64,000 bases of DNA from the NCBI RefSeq assembly GCF_011290685.1, contig NZ_JAANYN010000002.1, positions 186,001 through 250,000 of the forward strand, read 5' to 3'. A program made the position numbers and the translations under genes. Source of the stretch: Cyclobacterium plantarum. GTDB lineage: Bacteria; Bacteroidota; Bacteroidia; Cytophagales; Cyclobacteriaceae. Below, in pieces: positions 26,648 to 35,226 of the stretch. Position 1 is the first letter of the stretch. Every line of letters begins with the position of its first letter. The notes under the pieces were generated by a model. The model worked only from the letters and a program-made list of their open reading frames with translations. It was not told the DNA's origin and made no database searches.

Positions 26648-27850
26648 TCAAACCGGCAACCGCAGCTCAAACCTCGCGTATTCTCCTAATTTGGAATCAA
26701 TTTTCAGAACACCATTCATGCCATCAACCAGGTGTTTGACCAGTGGCAGACCAAAGCCATACCCTTTTTCCCCGGCACTTCCCTGGGTAGTTTGGCCTTC
26801 GCCTTTCATGATAGCTTCTATTTGTTCAGCAGTCATTCCGGCACCAGTATCTTTAACCACCAACAGCAATTCCTTATTTTGAGATTTCTCGGCCAGGTTA
26901 AGGCTAATATAGACTTTTCCTCCTGAAGCTGTGAATTTGATGGCGTTTGAGATCAAATTACCCAAAATCTGAAGCAATTTTGCTTTTGGAAATGGCTTTT
27001 CCTTATGATTCCCTTCTACCAATACCTCCAGTGTCACCTTTTTTTGTTCAGCCTGCACACCATACAGATTGATGATTTTCTCCTTCAGGGTCATCAGATT
27101 GTATTCGTTATCGGGATTTAAGCGAAGCTCCTTCTTATCTTCCTCCCGGGAGGACAGAATTTCATCTGCCAATTCCAGTAATGATTTACCACTTTTCTGG
27201 ATGATTTTGATAAAATCCAACACATCCTCCAGTTGGTTGGTATTTCCTTTTTCCTTGATGATCTGGGCCAGACCAATAATGCCCCCAATAGGGCCCCTGA
27301 TATCATGAGCCACTTGCTTTTGCTTTTCTTTGGCGGATTTAACTTCCGCCTTCAGTAAGGTTAGAGCCTTGATGACTTTCAACCTGTTAACGATTTCATC
27401 AGCAATTATTTCCAACAACTCCACCTTTTCAGGGCTGATGTATTTGGTCTCCTTGTCCATAACGCAAAGAGCACCCAGGTTAAAACCAGATTCATTTTTT
27501 AAGGGGACCCCCCAATAGTATCTGAGGTTGGGGTCGTCGGTCACATAAAATTTGTCTTTGAATCTTTCGTCCTTGGTCAAATCCTTAATTTCAAAGGGTT
27601 GGTTGCCCATAATGGTATATTGGCAAACCGAATCCTCCCTTGGCATTTGTTTCAAAGAAATACCTTCACTGGCCACGGTCCATTGGGTAAAAGAATCTAC
27701 CAGATTGACCAGGGAGATATCTGTTCCGGCCACTTTCCCTGCCAATTTGGTCAGGTCTTTCAGGCTGTTCTCCAACTCGCTGTTATCCAGGTCATAATCG
27801 GCCAATTGCAATAGCCTGTTGAATTCATCCTCAGGGATGGGGCTTTCCAT
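26648..27850 (-). CDS. GAF-domain sensor histidine kinase, cytoplasmic
   Basis: The 400-residue protein has no membrane helices. Residues about 20-165 are a GAF domain (DSVCQYTIMG, then YYWGVPLKNESGFNLGALCVMD). A short coiled coil leads to a phosphoacceptor segment QVAHDIRGPIGGIIGLAQII, with His in the H-D-I-R-G-P box near residue 182. The ATPase domain follows: NLISNAIKFT (N box), VKDTGAGM (G1) and GYGFGLPLVKHLV (G2). The ligand is unknown; this GAF subfamily is common in light- or redox-type orphan kinases. No response regulator is adjacent. Confidence 0.9.
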   Translation of the reverse strand: MESPIPEDEFNRLLQLADYDLDNSELENSLKDLTKLAGKVAGTDISLVNLVDSFTQWTVASEGISLKQMPREDSVCQYTIMGNQPFEIKDLTKDERFKDKFYVTDDPNLRYYWGVPLKNESGFNLGALCVMDKETKYISPEKVELLEIIADEIVNRLKVIKALTLLKAEVKSAKEKQKQVAHDIRGPIGGIIGLAQIIKEKGNTNQLEDVLDFIKIIQKSGKSLLELADEILSSREEDKKELRLNPDNEYNLMTLKEKIINLYGVQAEQKKVTLEVLVEGNHKEKPFPKAKLLQILGNLISNAIKFTASGGKVYISLNLAEKSQNKELLLVVKDTGAGMTAEQIEAIMKGEGQTTQGSAGEKGYGFGLPLVKHLVDGMNGVLKIDSKLGEYARFELRLPV

Positions 27851-28025
27851 AAAAGTAGCTGTTTAATTTATGGGAAAAGTAATCCGGATTTTCACCATAT
27901 CCAATAATGAATGAATAATTAAACCTTGTATTCGTTAAATAAGGAAACCCAAAAAATTCCCTATTGCAAGGAGTGACTAGTAAAATAAATGGCTTCTAAA
28001 GGAGGTACTTATACCAACGCCAAAA

Positions 28026-29570
28026 TCAATTCTTCTCTAGTACAACCTTATAGCTCGGATCATCATCCGCATAATTGACATTGATGATTTTTTTTGCGTT
28101 TTCCAGCAGAATTTTGCTGCTATTGGTCAGGTGTCGGATATACACTGTTTTTCCGAGTTTGTCATAACGCTCTGTAACCTTGTTAATAGCCTCTATTCCG
28201 GAATGGTCCACTACCCTGCTTTCTCTGAAGTCAATAATAATCTCATCCGGATCATTGATGGGGTCAAATTTTTCGCTGAAGGTGGTAGCTGAAGCAAAAA
28301 ACAAAGGACCGTACATTTCGTAGTGTTTTACCCCGTTTTCATCAACCCTTTTCCTTGCACGTATCCTTTTGGAATTTTCCCAGGAATAAACCAAAGCAGA
28401 AACGATGACACCAACCAGCACTGCGAGCGCAAGATTATGCAATATTACCGTGATCAGGGTGACCAGCACCATAACGAGCATATCGGGTTTTGGTACTTTC
28501 CCAAATACTTTCAAAGAGGCCCATTCAAATGTTCCGATGGCCACCATAAACATCAACCCCACCAAAGCGGCCATGGGTACCATCTCTATGTATTCGGAAA
28601 AAAAGAGGATAAACAACAATAAGGTTACTGCGGCCAACCCGCTCGAAATCCTGCTTCTCCCCCCGGCGTTTACATTGATCAGACTTTGTCCCAGCATGGC
28701 ACAGCCTCCCATACCGCCGAAGAATCCGGTTGCAACATTACCGATGCCCTGGGCTACACATTCTTTGTTGCCATGGCCCCGGGTCTCTGTTATCTCATCA
28801 ATCAAGGTAAGGGAAAGCAGGGATTCAATCAACCCTACTCCGGCCATGATGGCAGAGTAGGGAAATATAATCAATAAAGTCTCCCAGGTAAAAGGAATCA
28901 TTGGGATATGGAACTGCGGCAAGCTTCCTTTGATGGAGGCAATATCGCCTACGGTCTTTGTATCTACTCCGCCAAAAATAACAATGACCGAGATTACCAA
29001 AATTGCCGTAAGGGATGATGGTACAGCTTTAGTCAGCTTTGGCAAAAACTTGATGATGAACATGGTCAGCAATACCAGTCCAAGCATCACATACAACTTG
29101 CTTCCGCTGATCCATACCAGTGTTCCCGATGCATTGATTTCCTTAAACTGACTAAATTGAGACATGAATATGATAATGGCAAGACCATTTACAAATCCAA
29201 ATATCACAGGGTGAGGCACCAGGCGAATGAGCTTGCCCAGTTTGAGCAAACCCACCACTATCTGGATCAAACCCATCAAAACGGCAGCCGCAAAAAGATA
29301 CTCTATCCCATGATTAATTACCAAAGCCACAACAATCACTGCAACTGCCCCAGTAGCTCCTGAAATCATGCCCGGCCTGCCCCCTAAAATTGATGTAACA
29401 AGACCAATTATAAAAGCAGTATACAAGCCTACCAGAGGACTAACGCCCGCAATAATTGAAAAAGCAACCGCTTCTGGCACCAAAGCCAAGGCAACAGTTA
29501 ATCCTGACAATACTTCATCTTTTAAATTGTATTGCTTGGGCCGAAATAAACGGTAAAACATTTGCGTCAT
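28026..29570 (-). CDS. SulP-family inorganic anion transporter with STAS domain
   Basis: The 514-residue protein has 10-12 membrane helices; GLTVALALVPEAVAFSIIAGVSPLVGLY near the N-terminus is broken into recognisable SulP blocks (ALVPEAVAFSIIAGV). The tail from about residue 410 is a STAS domain with EIIIDFRESRVVDHSGIEAI. SulP proteins carry sulfate, bicarbonate or other anions with protons or sodium; BicA-type bicarbonate uptake is as likely as sulfate here, and no assimilation gene is adjacent to decide. A strong promoter lies 156-186 bases upstream. Confidence 0.9.
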   Translation of the reverse strand: MTQMFYRLFRPKQYNLKDEVLSGLTVALALVPEAVAFSIIAGVSPLVGLYTAFIIGLVTSILGGRPGMISGATGAVAVIVVALVINHGIEYLFAAAVLMGLIQIVVGLLKLGKLIRLVPHPVIFGFVNGLAIIIFMSQFSQFKEINASGTLVWISGSKLYVMLGLVLLTMFIIKFLPKLTKAVPSSLTAILVISVIVIFGGVDTKTVGDIASIKGSLPQFHIPMIPFTWETLLIIFPYSAIMAGVGLIESLLSLTLIDEITETRGHGNKECVAQGIGNVATGFFGGMGGCAMLGQSLINVNAGGRSRISSGLAAVTLLLFILFFSEYIEMVPMAALVGLMFMVAIGTFEWASLKVFGKVPKPDMLVMVLVTLITVILHNLALAVLVGVIVSALVYSWENSKRIRARKRVDENGVKHYEMYGPLFFASATTFSEKFDPINDPDEIIIDFRESRVVDHSGIEAINKVTERYDKLGKTVYIRHLTNSSKILLENAKKIINVNYADDDPSYKVVLEKN

Positions 29571-29725
29571 AAGCTACGCTGATTTTTTGGTGAATAAATC
29601 GTAAATAAGGGGAAAGATCGTAAAAGGATATCTCGGGCGATAAAATAAAAAACGCAGCAAATTACCTTTGGTTAAGGCGGAGTGGGTCTGTATTTTTTTA
29701 AACTGTAACCTTTCATTTTGCTCTG

Positions 29726-29756
29726 CAAAAGTAAAAACAATTTATAGCGATACAAA
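29726..29756 (-). promoter_or_regulatory. Bacteroidota-type promoter of the SulP gene
   Basis: On the minus strand TTTG (29756-29753), then exactly 19 bases, then TACTTTTG (29733-29726) gives a full match to the -33/-7 consensus TTTG-N19-TAnnTTTG. Transcription should start near 29720, leaving a leader of about 150 bases before the start codon. Confidence 0.75.
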
Positions 29757-30058
29757 ATTTTACCTAAAACAAAAATTAAACTATAAACAAAACTTTATTC
29801 TAAATAAACCACTATTTATCTGATTTTTAGCAAAGTACGCTTATTTTTAGTAGAACTATTTAGAATTAGATGCCAGGATATATTTTTATTAAATTGAAAT
29901 TAACATTTAATCATCATTGAATTAACTCAAAAATCGAATTAAATGCTATCCGGCTTAAATGTTTGTAAACAATCCATCTGTTCTACATTGGAACCCGCCA
30001 GACAAGCCTCGCCATGAAAATGCCTGCTTTAGCAGTAATTTCCTTTAAAACCTTGGTG
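29757..30058. other. Intergenic region with no gene seen
   Basis: AT-rich in its left part. It contains the small palindrome TGTTTGTAAACA (about 29959-29970) and a weak CTGC-TTTA-GCAG hairpin (about 30023-30034) just past the MFS stop on the minus strand, too short to call a terminator. Confidence 0.4.
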
Positions 30059-31348
30059 TCAATTGCTTCTTAAAGGCTTAAAAACTATGGTTTTATCAGG
30101 ATTAATCTTCAACCACATGAAAATGGCCAGGATATTTAACAGGGCTCCAATGATAAAAAATGGAGTAACGGATCCGGTCCAATCCCTTAGATAGGGAAAG
30201 GCCAATGCGGTGATAAAGGAACCTATATTTCCAGCCATGTTCATGGTACCTGAAACAGCTCCGGAATGTAATTTTCCAATATCATTGCATAAGGTCCAGG
30301 AGGGACTGATGGTCATGTCTGCTCCAAAAATAGCAACGGACAAAAAGAAGATAGAAGACATGATGTTTCCGGAATACAAGCTGGCCAACAGCCCAAATGC
30401 AGCCAGACCGAATCCTATAACTGCCGGGATGGTTCTGGACCACTTGAACCGGCCACTTTTGTAAATCCGGTCCACGAGCCATCCGGAAAACATGTTGCCA
30501 AAAGCTCCTGCCACCAGGGGCAGGGAAGAATAGAGGCCGGCCTCGATATTGTCCAGCATAAATTGCTCCTTGACATGAGGAAACAACCAGGTAAGGCAAA
30601 AGAAAAACGTGAAATTACTGGCAAAATATTGTCCCATGGCCAGCCACAAATTCCTGGACCTGACCAGGGATAGGACGGAGAATGCGGAAATTTCTTCCTT
30701 TTGCTGCCTTGACCTTTGCAGCACAATTTCCTCCTTTTCATATTCAGATACCAGGGGATGGTCTTCGGGATTGTCCCTGAACAGAAAATACCAGGCAAGT
30801 GCCCATACTATGCCCAGAAGCCCCAGCGTAAAAAAAGTGTTCCTCCATCCGAGCGAATCAATAACAATGGCTATCAAAGGCAGAGCAAATGCAGCACCAA
30901 ACCTTCCCCCGGAAAAATTGATCCCATTGACAATGCCCCTTTCGCTGATAGGTATCCAATGATAAACCGCCTTGGATATGCCGGGATAAGCTCCGGCCTC
31001 CCCTACACCAAAGAAAAACCGGATAAAAAACAAGCTGATAAAATTGGTGACTGCACCCGTCAAGGCGGTAAAAAGAGACCATAAACTAACCACAGCAGCC
31101 AATGCCCTCCTGGGACCAAATCTGTCGGATAAAATGCCCAAAGGGGTTTGAAAAAGAGCATATCCCAATGCAAACATGGACAATACCCAACCAAATTGTT
31201 TATCACTTAATTGCAAAGCATCTGTCATGGGCTCTTTGGCCACCGAGATGCCAATCCGGTCTACGTAGACCAGCATGGATAACAGAAATGTTCCCCCCAC
31301 CATAAAATACCGGCTTGGGATGATTGGTTTTTGTTTTAGATTACTCAC
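30059..31348 (-). CDS. MFS transporter, ACS (anion:cation symporter) type, probable sugar-acid carrier
   Basis: The 429-residue, 12-helix protein has the MFS loop motif GILSDRFGPRRALA between helices 2 and 3 (about residues 72-85) and VYHWIPISERGIVNGINFSG, typical of the ACS/phthalate-permease branch that moves galactonate, hexuronates and other acids with protons. It is the last gene of the sugar-acid set, 84 bases after the GntR gene, so it likely imports the acid handled by the kinase and dehydrogenases upstream. The exact substrate cannot be read from sequence. Confidence 0.85.
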   Translation of the reverse strand: MSNLKQKPIIPSRYFMVGGTFLLSMLVYVDRIGISVAKEPMTDALQLSDKQFGWVLSMFALGYALFQTPLGILSDRFGPRRALAAVVSLWSLFTALTGAVTNFISLFFIRFFFGVGEAGAYPGISKAVYHWIPISERGIVNGINFSGGRFGAAFALPLIAIVIDSLGWRNTFFTLGLLGIVWALAWYFLFRDNPEDHPLVSEYEKEEIVLQRSRQQKEEISAFSVLSLVRSRNLWLAMGQYFASNFTFFFCLTWLFPHVKEQFMLDNIEAGLYSSLPLVAGAFGNMFSGWLVDRIYKSGRFKWSRTIPAVIGFGLAAFGLLASLYSGNIMSSIFFLSVAIFGADMTISPSWTLCNDIGKLHSGAVSGTMNMAGNIGSFITALAFPYLRDWTGSVTPFFIIGALLNILAIFMWLKINPDKTIVFKPLRSN

Positions 31349-31432
31349 TTTAATTTTGGGTTTTTTGTAAAATGACTGTACTCAGTTTAAATAGCAGCAC
31401 TTAGCGTCCTGATATTATTAATGGTTAATCCC

Positions 31433-32077
31433 TCATGCTTTCAATTCCTCCTTCAGTTTTTTTTCAATGACTTCTTTGGACTTGATCAGATGAGATTTCA
31501 TGGCCTTTTCGGCTGCATCGGGGTTTCCATCCAGAATTGCGGCAACGATATCCAAATGGTCCTGAAGGGTATGTTCAGGGGGGCGGATCAAGCCTATCCT
31601 CTCAATATAAGTGATCAGATTGCCTTGCTTGAACAGTTTGTACAAGTACCTGTTCCGGCACTTTTCGACAATGAAATCATGAAACTGGGTATCGGTTTTT
31701 TTGTAACTTTCATATTCTCCCTTTTTGCTGTTTTCATAGGGTTGAAAAAATTGTCTGAGCTTTTGGGCATCGGCAGGGGTAATATTTTTCGCCAGAATAC
31801 CGGCAGCTGTGGATTCCAGTGCTATCCTGCAATCAAAAATTTCAAGTATTTCTTTATTGTCTATGGTTTTGACTTTAAATCCTGTTTTATTCTTGGGTTC
31901 AATAAGGTTTTCGGATTCAAGCATGTGCAGGGCGACGCGAAGCGGTGTCCTACTGATGCCCATTTGCGCAGCCAGTTTTTCCTGAATAATTTTCTGACCG
32001 GGAGCCAGCTTCCCGTTTATAATCATTTTTCGAAGCTCCCGGTAGGCTTGAATGCCCAATTCATCGTTTTTCAGCAT
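31433..32077 (-). CDS. GntR-family regulator, FadR/FCD subfamily
   Basis: The 214-residue protein has an N-terminal winged helix (IQEKLAAQMGISRTPLRVAL, about residues 30-49) and an all-helical FCD effector domain with the metal-site pattern: FHDFI (Asp/His, about 130), DHLDIVAAI (about 172-180) and MKSHL. FCD regulators usually repress catabolic genes and are released by the acid substrate or an intermediate. It sits inside the sugar-acid gene set. The 30-80 bases before it carry a double GTATAC element that is probably its own operator. Confidence 0.88.
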   Translation of the reverse strand: MLKNDELGIQAYRELRKMIINGKLAPGQKIIQEKLAAQMGISRTPLRVALHMLESENLIEPKNKTGFKVKTIDNKEILEIFDCRIALESTAAGILAKNITPADAQKLRQFFQPYENSKKGEYESYKKTDTQFHDFIVEKCRNRYLYKLFKQGNLITYIERIGLIRPPEHTLQDHLDIVAAILDGNPDAAEKAMKSHLIKSKEVIEKKLKEELKA

Positions 32078-32110
32078 TTTCTTAAGGTTTTGATAAGCTA
32101 TAAATGTTTT

Positions 32111-32134
32111 TAGTATACAGTATACAAAATACTA
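32111..32134 (-). promoter_or_regulatory. Candidate GntR operator, double GTATAC
   Basis: Two copies of GTATAC (32113-32118 and 32120-32125) one base apart, flanked by the inverted pair TAGTAT (32111-32116) and ATACTA (32129-32134). GTATAC cores are common in FCD-type GntR sites. It lies 34-57 bases upstream of the gntR start, which suggests autoregulation. Confidence 0.5.
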
Positions 32135-32150
32135 AAATAGGAATTTATGC

Positions 32151-33191
32151 TCATTTTATCTGGCTTACCGGAAAATTAGTTTTTGTACGGTTTGACTGGT
32201 AGATGGCTTCAACCACCTTCAGGGTTTTGAGATAATCCTCAATTCCCGTTTCAAAGGGTGTATTGTTGATAATTCCATTGATAAAATGTTCCTGACAGGC
32301 ATACACACTGTCTCCGGAAAATCCAGTCTCAGTAGGCTTAAAAGAGAGTTTATGCACCGGCATTCCCAGAGGTTTGATGGATATTTCTCCATTGGTGTGC
32401 AGGATGATGCTTCCCTGATCCCCTTCCACCAACATTTCTCCAAAGGTAAATCGGGCATTTTCGTGTAAGGGCTCATTGTACCGATTGGCATCAAAAAGGG
32501 CAGTACACCCAGATTTAAAACGGAAAAAAACCATTCCGGTATCTTCTCCCTGAATGATGGGATTGAGGGTTTTCAGGTTGGCGAAAACCTCGCTCACTTC
32601 TCCTTCAAGAAAACGAAAGGTATCCACAAAATGTACCCCTGTCTCATGAATCAGTAACCTGGGCATGGTCCTGAAATAGGGCTGCCTGTCCAGATAGGCA
32701 TTTTCCCCCCAGCCATCTCCAAGCCTCATTTTGAAGGTATACTGAAATATTTTTTTTCCAATTTTACCCGCTTTAATCAATGATTTTATTTCTCTATACC
32801 ATGGCTGAAAACGCCAATTTTCGTGCACCATAAAGCGGACTTCTGCATTTTTTACCAGATTCCTGATTTCCCTGGCTTCTTTGTAGGTATCAGCGAGTGG
32901 TTTTTGACATATGATGTGAATCCCCCTGGATATGGCTTTTTCAATGATGGCCCTATGAGTCACCGGAGGGGTTACAATGTCAATAAAATCTGGCTTTTCC
33001 TTGTCCAGCATGGTTTCCAAATCAGCGTACACTCCTGGAATCTTGAAGTTTTTTGCATATAACCTGGCCTTTTGAATGTCCTTGTCACATATTGCCATTA
33101 GTTCAACCTTTTCCATCCTGGACCAGGCATCCCCATGGAATTGACTGAAATATCCAGCGCCTACAATTACCCCTTTTAGTTTCTTCATCAT
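32151..33191 (-). CDS. Gfo/Idh/MocA-family NAD(P)-dependent sugar dehydrogenase
   Basis: The 346-residue protein has an N-terminal Rossmann fold with GVIVGAGYFSQFHGDAW (about residues 6-22) and the family lysine motif CQKPLADTYKEA (E-K-P in most members, here Q-K-P, about 95). The C-terminal half is the Gfo/Idh beta domain, with a HETGVHFVDTFRF substrate segment. Likely oxidises a hydroxyl of a sugar or sugar acid. Its start overlaps the end of the DUF1537 kinase gene by 4 bases, so the two are translated together. Confidence 0.88.
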   Translation of the reverse strand: MMKKLKGVIVGAGYFSQFHGDAWSRMEKVELMAICDKDIQKARLYAKNFKIPGVYADLETMLDKEKPDFIDIVTPPVTHRAIIEKAISRGIHIICQKPLADTYKEAREIRNLVKNAEVRFMVHENWRFQPWYREIKSLIKAGKIGKKIFQYTFKMRLGDGWGENAYLDRQPYFRTMPRLLIHETGVHFVDTFRFLEGEVSEVFANLKTLNPIIQGEDTGMVFFRFKSGCTALFDANRYNEPLHENARFTFGEMLVEGDQGSIILHTNGEISIKPLGMPVHKLSFKPTETGFSGDSVYACQEHFINGIINNTPFETGIEDYLKTLKVVEAIYQSNRTKTNFPVSQIK

Positions 33192-34576
33192 TTTGTCGGG
33201 TTTGCAGTAAACAAATCATAAACCCGGGCCAGGCTCTCCGCATCTCCCACGTTCCCGGGATATACCACATAAGGCATTCCTGGAAACCTGGTTTCTTCTC
33301 CCATCTCCCATACAGGCACCCCGGCGATGATTTGGCCCAACACCATGCCTTTTTTCATATGTAAACCCTTCACGGCGATGTCATTGGAGGTAATGCCGCC
33401 CTTGGCAATAAAGAATGCCGGTTGTATGTTGATATTTTTGACAAGATTCACCAGAAACCCGGTAACCTTTTCTCCTATGGCCAGGCTTTCCTCCGGGCTA
33501 TCTCCTGAGATCAGGTTTCGGGAGGTATACACCACCGGATGAATTCCGGAAGTCAAACAAGTCTCAATATTTTTCACCAGCTCCTGCAGATAGGCTTCAT
33601 TTGAAATTACTGCTGCAATGATTTTCTCTACAGCAACAGGAATGGCTTTAATCCCTTGCTTTTTCAGGAGCTGCTCAAGCTGCGAAGTAGATTTTTTTAC
33701 ATAGGAGCCTACAATGATCAAACCTCCCAAACCAGAAAATGACGGTCTGTTTTGAGGATGCCAGGCCAAAGGTCCCATACCCGAAAAAGCAGAAACAAAA
33801 GAAGCGGCTGTTCTGAAGTTAAAGCCCTTGCCTTTCTTAATTAACCGGTGAAGCGCCAAACAGGTTTTTTCCAGTTGCCGATAGGTCGTATTGTTGATCA
33901 CCATTACATCATCCTCACCAAGCGCATCCAACCTATCAAAAATGGCCTTTTCGCCCTGTTCAATATCCGATATGGACAAACTTTTAACCGCTTCTTGAGG
34001 TATTCTTCCTCCGGTTTTCTCTTCTACCCATTTGGTCAGGTCGGCATTCGAATATCCGAAACTTTTGTCCTGAGCAAATACCGTCTCAGACACAGGTATT
34101 TTCTCACCTTTTTCCACAATATAATGGACATTGTCTTCGGTAATCCGCCCTCCTTCAAAAAAAGCAGGAATCAGCAGGGTAGGCAGATTGCCAGCTCCTG
34201 CGCCATGGCTCAAAGCCTCCACTTCAGATGGGTAATAACCCCTCAGGGTGGAATCACTTCTGCTGATTACCAAAAACCTGCGTCCTGTATGTTCAGCGGC
34301 TTTCCGTAAATTTTGCCCGATTTCCCTGGCCCTTGCTGTCGCCTCCCGTTGGGTAAGGCTCCTGGTATTGGCCAGAACAAAAAACAATGGCGTTTTATTC
34401 ATAAATTCATCCAAAAATGCCTGCTCAGTCCAATGCCCCAGCACCGGTACATCATGAGCCGTTTGGGTGCCTGTAGGGTCGTCATCCACAATTACCAATG
34501 TTAGTTGCTGCTCATAAAACAGCTTCCTTATCTCCTTCTCGTAAGGTCTGTCCAGGGGATTGTTGCTTTCCGTCAT
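33188..34576 (-). CDS. Four-carbon acid sugar kinase family protein (DUF1537, OtnK/DtnK-like)
   Basis: The 462-residue, two-domain protein starts its N-domain with VDDDPTGTQTAHDVPVLG (about residues 28-45), the family's substrate-binding D-D-D-P-T-G motif. The C-domain has the nucleotide-binding KGGITSNDIAVKGL (about 402-415) and a final VYPGNVGDAESL. Known members phosphorylate the terminal hydroxyl of C4 acids such as 3-oxo-tetronate, threonate or erythronate. The usual partners OtnC, OtnI and PdxA2 are absent; an isopropylmalate-dehydrogenase-type gene is present instead. Spacing to the cyclase gene is 3 bases. Confidence 0.88.
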   Translation of the reverse strand: MTESNNPLDRPYEKEIRKLFYEQQLTLVIVDDDPTGTQTAHDVPVLGHWTEQAFLDEFMNKTPLFFVLANTRSLTQREATARAREIGQNLRKAAEHTGRRFLVISRSDSTLRGYYPSEVEALSHGAGAGNLPTLLIPAFFEGGRITEDNVHYIVEKGEKIPVSETVFAQDKSFGYSNADLTKWVEEKTGGRIPQEAVKSLSISDIEQGEKAIFDRLDALGEDDVMVINNTTYRQLEKTCLALHRLIKKGKGFNFRTAASFVSAFSGMGPLAWHPQNRPSFSGLGGLIIVGSYVKKSTSQLEQLLKKQGIKAIPVAVEKIIAAVISNEAYLQELVKNIETCLTSGIHPVVYTSRNLISGDSPEESLAIGEKVTGFLVNLVKNINIQPAFFIAKGGITSNDIAVKGLHMKKGMVLGQIIAGVPVWEMGEETRFPGMPYVVYPGNVGDAESLARVYDLFTANPTK

Positions 34577-34579
34577 GCG

Positions 34580-35224
34580 TTATGTATTTTCCAATGGTCT
34601 TGCCAAAACCCTGGCTGGAGCACCATCTCCACCCCCTATTTTCAGTGGCAATACCATTAATTCCACTTTTTCTGTTTTTATTTCATCTAAATTGCAAATC
34701 CCTTCCACTATAATGACCCGGCCTGAAAACAGGATGCGGTGAATCAGGGTCACTTCCTTCAAATCATTGACATTGGCAACGGAGGGCGGTTCTACGGCCA
34801 ATAAATTCAAACCCATATCTACCAGCCATTGGGCTAGGTTTTCGCTGATCCGGGGCAACTGATTCCTGTATTTATGGGGATCTGAAATTGAAAATTTGCT
34901 CCAACCGGTTTTAATGATTAAACCCTCGCCCTTAATCCAATCATCTTTTAAATTGCCCAAATCATGGACATCAATTTGATAGGAAGGCTGAACCCCCGTC
35001 AAATCCAATATGGCGGCCTTACAAATCAATCTGCTCAAAGGCATTAAGTCAATGGTAGGACCCTCTACCCCAAAATGTATTGGAGCATCCACATGGGTCC
35101 CGGAATGACTATACATGTCAATATTAACCGCATTCCAACCGTCCTTCTCAAGATTTTTGGCTTCCCGGATCTGAACTCCGGGCATGGAGGCATCAATGGT
35201 CTGTGTAAGGTCTATCCAATCCAT
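34580..35224 (-). CDS. Cyclase-family (kynurenine-formamidase-fold) metal hydrolase
   Basis: The 214-residue enzyme has the family metal motif YSHSGTHVDAPIHFG (about residues 38-52; H-x-G-T-H-x-D-x-P-x-H) and further ligands in the LLAVEPPSV region. The family hydrolyses amides or opens and closes small rings, including isatin hydrolase and kynurenine formamidase. In this sugar-acid operon a lactone or related ring is a more likely substrate than a kynurenine; that is inference. It starts 2 bases after the dehydrogenase gene upstream. Confidence 0.85.
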   Translation of the reverse strand: MDWIDLTQTIDASMPGVQIREAKNLEKDGWNAVNIDMYSHSGTHVDAPIHFGVEGPTIDLMPLSRLICKAAILDLTGVQPSYQIDVHDLGNLKDDWIKGEGLIIKTGWSKFSISDPHKYRNQLPRISENLAQWLVDMGLNLLAVEPPSVANVNDLKEVTLIHRILFSGRVIIVEGICNLDEIKTEKVELMVLPLKIGGGDGAPARVLARPLENT

Positions 35225-35226
35225 GT

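Noticed and set aside
30023-30034. CTGC-TTTA-GCAG hairpin as terminator of the MFS gene
   Set aside because: Only four base pairs and no T-run on the minus strand.
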